Source: Planococcus citri (Eukaryota > Arthropoda > Insecta > Hemiptera > Pseudococcidae). Taken from it: 64,000 nucleotides of DNA. The stretch is taken from positions 25,131,230 through 25,195,229 of the forward strand of contig NC_088677.1 in assembly GCF_950023065.1 (NCBI RefSeq), in the 5' to 3' direction. Under the pieces are notes generated by a model that worked only from the letters and a program-made list of their open reading frames with translations, did not search any database and was not told the DNA's origin. The stretch's first letter is position 1; each line of letters opens with the position of its first letter. The position numbers and the translations under genes were made by a program. Below are positions 57,215-64,000 of this stretch, piece by piece.

Positions 57215-58069
57215 TGTGTCATTCCGCAGGTAAAGGGCCCATTTGGTCGATATTGAGTTAGGGGTGGGGGGGGGGGGGTAAAGTAGACCTCCGGAGCAAT
57301 CATATGAGCTGGATAGAAGCCCAAAAAGTGCAAAAAAAAACTCCAAAAAAATCCAGAACTAAAAATTTGAAAAACTTAACTTTTGAGAAAATTGCCTTCA
57401 AAGTTTTCTTTCTGAAAAAAACTGAAATTTCACGTAATCCGAAAACCTTCATACCTAAAATTGAAGATTATTGTTTCTGATGTCAAATATTACTACCCAC
57501 CTGCAATAGCGATTTTTTTTACTCAATATTTTCATGTTTATGAGTATTTTAAGCCTGAAAAACAATGATTAATAAATTTAAATTTTGCATAAAAATTCAT
57601 TACTCTGTTCAAAAGCAGAAAAAAAATGATTAGGTAAATTACATTTTCTGTCAAAATTCAACTTGTAAAAATAAAAATCATGAAAAAAATTTTTCAAAAA
57701 ATTTCTTCCCCGGGTTCGACCACCTACTCCGCAATCCGTTATCAGTGTCACACCGCTAACGCTGCACCAACGTAAAACGTGGTTTTGAATGGTATACATG
57801 TTGCCACTGGCAACTAGGTGCAGTATAATTTGTAGGGTATTTTTTTGGAAGCGAAAAAACGACCAAATGGGCCCTTTATAGAAAAACTTTAGTTCCGTTT
57901 TTCTCTGCTTGGGGCGCACCTGCGGCCTTGATACTTCGACACGAGATAGTCGGATATGTTCTACATCGAAATTCATCAAAACCTCGATTTTCGATTTTTT
58001 CAACTGTTTCACTAAAAACACAATTGAATAGAAACGACCAAATGGGCCCTTTACCTACGGAATGACACA
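57215..58069. mobile_element. 855-bp TA-flanked inverted-repeat element
   Basis: The left end TGTGTCATTCCGCAGGTAAA continues GGGCCCATTTGGTCG. The right end is its reverse complement with one mismatch (CAGG against TAGG). TA flanks both sides (57213-57214 and 58070-58071). A third, internal copy of the inner part of the right terminal sequence (ACGACCAAATGGGCCCTTTA) lies at about 57858. The minus-strand frame at 57578-58021 resembles no transposase. A tRNA-like stretch lies inside. Confidence 0.9.
57696..57770 (-). ncRNA. tRNA-like Pol III sequence inside the 57215 element
   Basis: The minus strand reads an A-box-like TGGTGCAGCGTTAGCGG, then about 30 bases later a near-consensus B-box GGTCGAACCC, then GAAATTTTTTG with a T6 run. 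The same GAAATTTTTTG tail follows the tRNA-like sequence at 30973. The B-box lacks one T of GGTTCGA, and no full cloverleaf was found. Likely a tRNA-derived or SINE-type head. Confidence 0.4.
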
Positions 58070-58071
58070 TA

Positions 58072-59639
58072 TAGTGAATTTATATAGCTGTCCAGTCAGC
58101 GTTAACAAGAGTATAGTTACCCGACACTACATGTAGCAATTGTATCATTATTCGACCTACGTGGAAAGACAGGTGTCTCCACCCAACGCTACATCATTAT
58201 AACAAATTATTGATCAGCTTCAAAATTGAAGGGGCGAACTTGATTCAAAATTTCAAAATTTGTTGTGGTCTTGAAATTGCGTATGCTCCTTCAATTTTGA
58301 AGATAGTAGATTTGTCATAAAAACTCTTTTTGTTTGTCCACTCGAATACGCACTAAGAGTTAGTGAAGTCACCGAAGTGATCCAAACATGTTCTCATTTC
58401 TGGCGAATTTTTCAAAATCGGCAAATTTTTGCCCACAAATGGTGTAACTTTTTCAATTCACTTTATGCTAAGAAAATTTTTGCAACATTAAAATAACTTC
58501 AATAACTCATAGCGCTGAAATAGACGAACAAAAAATGTTTTTATGACAAATTACTTGTCTTCAAAATTGAAGACGCAAACAGAATTTGAAAATTTGAAAC
58601 TGTCATTTGAAGCATCCTAAATTTGGAAATTTTCAATCATGGTTATTGGTACTTGGAGAAAACATTCGCAGTCGCGGGTAAACTATACCTAGACAACTTA
58701 TCTAAGTATATACGCCCATCTTTGAAAAACCCACGCGAGAGCAAAGCGAAATTTCAAATGAAAAGAATCGCTAGAGAAATTTTTGTGAACATTTGAGTTA
58801 CCTCTTTTTTGACTGCTGGTTGTTGTACGTATTTTTATACGTCGACATGTAAGTATATTATAGGGACTGTGGACTATCTTGTACGCAGTATTGCATACCT
58901 ATCTGTCTACCTATACCTACATACTAACCATGCGACTAAAAAACTCCATAAAATTTTCCGTCACTATGAGGGAATTGTCGGACGTAAGATTAAAAGCGTA
59001 CAGTTTGACAGTTTTCAAGTAGAAGAAGAATAAGACGACGACTACGACGTTGAAAAAAAAAAGAGAGACGAAAAGCTTGGAAACATATAAAATTCAACAA
59101 GCTAGATGCTTGACTCATCGTCGTGTAATCAAATAGGTACCTACGATAAAGGTACAATAAGCTTACTACATACATGCATGTGTTTTCAATGTAATTTGCA
59201 TACCTACCGAGACTACCGAGAGAGCTCTCTCAGTCGATTATGAAGATGAAAATCTAAGAGTATTTTTACGTTTTCCCACTTCATTAGAAATTTTAATCTG
59301 TCGGCCAACTGGTAAAAAGTGCTCTAGAAATTGAATTTGACAGCAATTTTTGAGGCCCGAAAAATTAATTTTGCTTTTTATAGATACCTAAAACATGGAA
59401 TGTACGTATTTCGTATTTTACTAGAGTTGTTCAATAGTGATGAGGGGTGGGGGTGTATGACGTTTTTCAACTTTTTTCGAATTTTAATAAACCGTAGGCA
59501 AAAATCATGGCCAAATGACTTCAATAAGATGCAGGAAAAATTTCAAATTTTATATTCAACGTCTGAGACTCTCCCCCCATCCCCCGGAATGAGCTCAAAG
59601 TGTTGAAAATTTGAAAAATTTTGTAAATCTATTGTTCAG
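58072..59639. other. No recognisable gene
   Basis: AT-rich, with repetitive phrases ('cttcaaaattgaag', 'gatcagcttcaaaattgaag') in both orientations between 58210 and 58580. The open frame at 59331-59606 has no recognised domain. Confidence 0.4.
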
Positions 59640-61230
59640 TGTTGAAATGTTACAGCAAGAAATTCAAATAATATATGTTTTTGAACATTTCTGAATTATT
59701 TTCAGCGTAAAACTAGGTAATAAATTTTGAGGGGTTCTGAAGAAGGTGCCATGCAACTAATAAGCTAAAACTATGCAGTTGGAATTTCGGCAGAAAGTAA
59801 AAAAAAAATCAAAATTTTTTGATCATTTCTGAAGAATTTTGAGTTCAAAATTGAGTTATAATTTTTGGCATTTTTGGATAAGTTTCATGAGACCTTTCAA
59901 AATGGGTTAAAAGTTTTATAGTACCAGAAATTCAAAATGTATTTCGACAAAAATAAGTAGGTACCTATTTTTGAGAATTTTTGAATAATATTGAGGGCAA
60001 AACTGGGTCACGTTTTTGAGGGTTTTTTAAAAAGTGCCATGCAACCAATTAAAATTTGTTAGAGTTTCAGCAAAAATAAGCACTTTTAAAAAATTTTAAT
60101 CGAGTTGAAATTTGGAATTTTTGAAAAACTATCTCGCAACCTGCCTATCAAAGTGAGTTGAAATTGCGAGAAATTCAAATATTTCAACGAAAATATTTAT
60201 TGAGCATTTTAGGATAATTTGAAGCACAAAATTGGGTTATGATTTTCAGAAGTTCTGAAAAAAGTGCTATTATGCAACTCAAACAGGAATTTTAGTTGAA
60301 ACATTTTTGAGCATTTTCAAAGAATTTTGATCTCAAAAATAGGTCAATATTTTGAGAGGTTCTGAAAAAGGTGCCATGCGATCAATTAAAATAGGCACAT
60401 AGATTAAAATGTTGGCAGAAAATCAAAATTTTCTACCAATTCTTTTCGAAAACTTTGAAAGAATTTGAGCTCAAAATGAAGGAGGTGGTGAAATTTCACG
60501 TAAAACCTACTTACTATGACGAAATTTTGTTTCCACAATTTTTGAATAATTTTGAGACAAATAGGTAATGATTTTTAGGGTTGCAGGTTGTTGAAAAATG
60601 CGTTATGTGAACTATCAAAATGGGCTACAATTTTCGTGGAGAACAACAAATTTGAAAAAAAAACTTTTTTTTAGCAATTTTCAATAAATTTTGAGTTCAA
60701 AACCTGGGTTGTGATTTTTGAGGTTTTTGGGAAAAAAAATCACTCAACAAGCTGAAATAAGTCGACATTTTTACAGAAATTTGAAAGTTTCCATCAAAGC
60801 TTTTTTTGAATTAGAAGAATTTTGAGCATTTTTGAAAAAGAAAGTCATGTGACCAATCAAAATGAATTTAAATTTTGTGAACAATTCAATTTTTTTTCAA
60901 TGAAATACATAGTTTTTGACCCATTTTTGAATAATTTCCAGCCCATTATTTTGGTACCTACATAATTTTCCAGAGTTTTTGAGAAATGTAGGTACTACGC
61001 GACCTGTCAAAATGGATTCAAATTTGGACAGAAAATCAAAAAAAAATCAATTCTTCTTGAGCACTTTTAAAAAATTTTTGAGCACAAAATTGAGATCCAA
61101 TTTTTGGGATTTTTGAAGAATTGTCTCGCAAACTATCAAAATGAGTTGAAAGTTTACGAGAAATTAAGCATTTCTGAATAATTTTGAGCGCAAAACTGGA
61201 TCTTTTTGAGCAATTTCATAGAATTTCGAG
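59640..61230 (+). repeat. Degenerate ~130-160-bp tandem repeat (TTTTGAG/CAAAATGAG)
   Basis: About ten diverged units, each with the order 'aattttgagctcaaaa', 'gggtcatgatttttgaggtt', 'gaaaaaggtgccatg' and 'ctatcaaaatgagttgaaat'. Spacing is irregular and identity modest, so this is an old array. An isolated copy lies near 2565. Ends about 450 bp upstream of the odorant-binding protein gene. Confidence 0.7.
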
Positions 61231-61644
61231 CTCATTTCTTCTGGTCAGCTGGAATTCCAGCCAATCAAACTTTCTCTGCCGGTTGAACTGGAAGCAATTT
61301 GTACCACTTCCGTACATTTTTATCAAAATAGCCCAATTTTTATGAAAGTCTTCGATACAAGTTGTCAAAAAATTGTAATGAAATTGCTTCAAAATCGTTA
61401 AAGAAATTCGTGCTCTTCACATTCATTTTTCAATGTGTCTATTCTGCTCTCCACGATTAAATTTGAAATCCTACGTATAACTTCATTAATTATAATTACC
61501 TACCTTGGCGAAATTACTTCTTGATAAAATAATTTAATTACCAAGTGACTACGGGAATTTTATTTTTTTTCTCGGTTTGCTTTAATTGCTCATTATTCAC
61601 ACACAACTTCACATAGTCGTTAAACAAATCTCTAATTTCTGACT

Positions 61645-61675
61645 CAGTGCTGATGATCACAATTGAAACTCAGTA
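61645..61675 (+). promoter_or_regulatory. Possible initiators (TCAGT) of the odorant-binding protein gene
   Basis: TCAGT occurs at 61645-61649 and 61671-61675, 37-67 bases before the ATG. An acceptor-like TTTACAG at about 61688-61694 could instead indicate an upstream non-coding exon. Both readings are motif-based guesses. Confidence 0.25.
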
Positions 61676-61711
61676 CTGAAATCTTCGTTTACAGAGCTTG
61701 AATTTGTCACA

Positions 61712-62577
61712 ATGCGTTTATTAACGACTTGGTTTATTTTTGAATTTGCATTAATTTTTTCATTTCTTTCGCCTCTATGCTCCGCCGAATCAATACCACC
61801 ACACAGGTTGAAAGCGATTAATTATTTTTTAGATGGCATCCATCCAAGTGAACAATTCAAAACATCATGCCAGAGATTATTAAAAAAGACCTGTAAGTAA
61901 AAAGATAATTCAAAATTTGCGATAATGTAATCTTTTATGTACTTGAATTAAATAGCCCGAATACTGTCCATTTTTAAAAAGTTACGTTTCCTGGAGGAAG
62001 AACCGATGGGGATTACAACAGACCACAGGTATGTGAATTTGAAACATTTACCTAGATTATGTACCTATTGGTTTTAATGGTAGGTACATACCTAGACCTA
62101 CCTATCCTATGTACCTATTTATGTGAAATTATTTTCATGTTTATTCTACAGTGTCGGCTGTATTGTGGCTTCGTAAAAATAGGATTGGTGAGTCTCGTAA
62201 TAAGTAATACTTAGCTATACCTACACCACAGTATTTATAATTAGTAAAACCCTTGAAATAATTCATTTTTCACCGGAAGATGGACAGTAGTGGAGTCCCC
62301 CTGAGCACAGCCTACCTAGAGAGAACAATCCCCAATGCACACAATGAAAAAATTTCTTCAAAAATAAAACAATGTGAAAAACGTGGAAGTAAGCTACATA
62401 AAAACAAAAATTTCACTTCTCGTTTCACGAGTTGAAGAATATTCAACTTTCTTTAAATTACAAATTTCAGATTCACATGACCCATGTGAGGGTGCAACGT
62501 CATTCGCACAATGCTTTTCTTCTGATGAAATGGGTGGTCAGGCGATTAAATCGGATTTGCGGCTAGCTATGACGTGA
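61712..62577 (+). CDS. Odorant-binding protein (PBP/GOBP family), five exons
   Basis: A small secreted carrier of hydrophobic odorants in sensillum lymph. Exons: 61712-61892, 61982-62028, 62152-62187, 62280-62388 and 62471-62577. All introns are GT-AG and join in frame to give 159 aa. Residues 1-25 form a signal peptide (MRLLTTWFIF..., cleavage near CSA|ES). The mature protein has exactly six cysteines (53, 77, 81, 120, 130, 139) spaced 23, 3, 38, 9 and 8: the classic odorant-binding pattern with C2-X3-C3 (CRLYC) and C5-X8-C6 (CEGATSFAQC). The second exon acceptor (AAAAAG|TTACG) has a weak pyrimidine tract. It is preferred because the stronger-looking AG at 61954-61955 forces a stop in the frame that yields CRLYC. 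Binding is expected, but the ligand is unknown; such proteins also occur in non-sensory tissue. Confidence 0.93.
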
Positions 62578-62696
62578 TTTGCTGCTGAGATAATAATCGT
62601 TTGTTTGCAGATTGAGAAGTTGTGGACTTCATTTATGAATGATGTAATAATCATTGTATTTACTCTTAATAGTACTGAAATTACCCTTGAGATTTA

Positions 62697-62702
62697 AATA
62701 AA
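62697..62702 (+). promoter_or_regulatory. Polyadenylation signal AATAAA (odorant-binding protein gene)
   Basis: AATAAA lies 120 bases after the stop codon on the same strand, the first such signal downstream. It gives a short 3' untranslated region, usual for this family. Confidence 0.7.
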
Positions 62703-63522
62703 AATATGTATTATAGATCTTCGTAGGTACGTACATACATCGGAGTATAAATCAGTATTGTGATTTTTTTTTTTTTTTTTTTAAATAAAAAACATAAGAC
62801 AATCGGTTGTATTTTACGAAGTGTGCATTATGGATTATAAAAATAACAATTCACAAAGACAAAGAAACGGATTCACTTTATATGTACTTAGTATTCCTGT
62901 CCCTTGTAGGTACCTACTTCAACAAAAAAAAAAAAAAACAAAAAAAAAAATGATTCGAAAATTGCGTAACTCGAATCACTATTCAGAATCGTTGATTCTC
63001 AATGATAATTGATAAGTGAATCATTTTTTTTTATCAGTGATTCTTGATCCGTCATTCGAATGATTTTTCGTGAATATACCCAATACTGTGATTGCAGCAC
63101 CATTAAATTGCAACCCCTGGAGTTACCTGTACCTAGTTGTACTTTCCAATTAGTTCAATCTAGAAATGTATAATTTCAACAAAATTCAAGAGGAAGGTTC
63201 AACTTCAATGCTGATCGAGTATTTTTACTAATTAAACACGATTTTCGGACAAAAAAAAGTCCACCAACACAGATTTAATCACATTCGAATTAGACCTATT
63301 ATGCAATTAGACCACAACGTTTTGGAGGTCAAATGAGACAGCATGCTAGACTTCAAAAAGAATTTGTTTAGCAATCACGCTGATCAGAATCCCCTCCCCC
63401 CCAAATACATTTTCTTCTGATTTGTAGAGTTTCGAAAAGCTACATTGAAAAATCATTTTTTTTAGGTGGAAAATTTCGGCTATTAACTGTTTGCATTTTT
63501 CATCGTTTCCGCTTTCAGAAAG
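62703..63522. other. No recognisable gene; homopolymer runs
   Basis: Includes T17 near 62766 and A-runs near 62923-62949. Around 62955-63070 there are repeated GAATCA/TGATTC words in both orientations, recalling the GAATCATTCG phrase of the array at position 1 but too short to equate. Confidence 0.4.
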
Positions 63523-63540
63523 CAGGGGTTCCCAAACTTG
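63523..63540 (+). mobile_element. Possible hAT left terminus (partner not seen)
   Basis: CAGGGGTTCCCAAACTTG matches the start of many arthropod hAT elements. No inverted partner was seen to the right edge, so the element may extend beyond the window or be a fragment. Confidence 0.5.
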
Positions 63541-64000
63541 TTAGTAATATGGACCCAAACACCCACTGTGAGGTATACTTAATTCATGCGGAGGCATTTC
63601 TTTACTTACCTTCAACAGCATCTCGTAAATACATATTTTACCAAATTCAGCAGAGACCTTCATTTTGAGTTGAAAATCACTCAGAGAACATTGTTCAGCT
63701 CCGGAGGTGCACCTGTAGGCGAGAAAATGGACCTTCAAAGAGAGGGGGGGTTGAAAACCGTGTTTTTTTCGCTTCTGTCGTTACTCAACATGTTTATTGT
63801 CTTGGGACTTTTCGGGTTCTTACTGAGCTGCTAAGAATTTGCAAATCGCTCATTCTTTGATAAATTTATGCTTTGAAAATTTTATTCTTCTCCAATATTT
63901 GGCAATGATTGAGCCAAAACATCGAAATATATAATTCCTGAAATTCGGGAAATATTTTGAAACGCAATGGTGCCAATTTTTTAGTCATCATTAAAAATTT
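63541..64000. other. Possible hAT interior; no recognisable gene
   Basis: Short open frames on both strands (63541-63738 minus and 63586-63834 plus) without a recognisable transposase or host domain. Confidence 0.3.

Noticed and set aside
57578..58021. 147-codon minus-strand frame
   Set aside because: It lies entirely within a TA-flanked inverted-repeat element, runs into its terminal repeat, and resembles no transposase or host protein.
61956..61981. Odorant-binding protein exon 2 beginning after the AG at 61954-61955
   Set aside because: In the frame needed for the CRLYC motif it meets a stop at 61975-61977; the other frame loses the cysteine pattern.

Overview
The window is AT-rich, intron-bearing eukaryotic DNA. 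It is almost certainly from an insect: it holds an insect-type seven-transmembrane odorant receptor, a six-cysteine odorant-binding protein and an arthropod-style BEL/Pao retrotransposon. The base composition and frequent taggtacctac-like words recall sternorrhynchan Hemiptera, but that is an impression and not proof. Only two host genes can be supported. Both are on the plus strand near the right end and both are chemosensory: a four-exon odorant receptor (52724-55842, 415 aa) and a five-exon secreted odorant-binding protein (61712-62577, 159 aa). Every splice junction joined here is GT-AG and in frame.

Layout: 1-720 is a 34-bp tandem array, truncated by the window edge, whose last copies are inverted. 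From 720 to 8683 there is no recognisable gene, only degenerate repeats and a perfect 52-bp palindrome at 7424-7475. From 8684 to 15544 lies a complete minus-strand BEL/Pao element with 340-bp LTRs that look identical by eye and a 5-bp target duplication. A decayed jockey-like LINE reverse transcriptase follows (15730-16640). From 20.2 to 26.5 kb is a repeat-rich block: a mariner remnant, four related 8/16-bp arrays, higher-order 180-200-bp repeats and GC-rich repeats. From 26.7 to 34 kb there is a BEL integrase relic and four short inverted-repeat elements. From 37.5 to 41.8 kb there is a fold-back element with 1.2-kb arms; a 1-kb TA-flanked transposon has inserted into its right arm. From 45.5 to 47.5 kb there is a 71-bp satellite. 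From 52.7 to 62.7 kb lie the two chemosensory genes, with three more non-autonomous DNA transposons in or beside the receptor, one of them a hAT element inside its first intron. The last 1.4 kb holds little apart from one hAT-like terminus at 63523.

The two genes would act together in peripheral chemosensation: the binding protein carries odorants in sensillum lymph and the receptor forms an odorant-gated channel with Orco. No functional link between these two particular genes is shown by the sequence. Everything else is mobile, tandem or unrecognised DNA. The sequence was read by eye, so repeat boundaries given without a target duplication are approximate and identity statements are visual.
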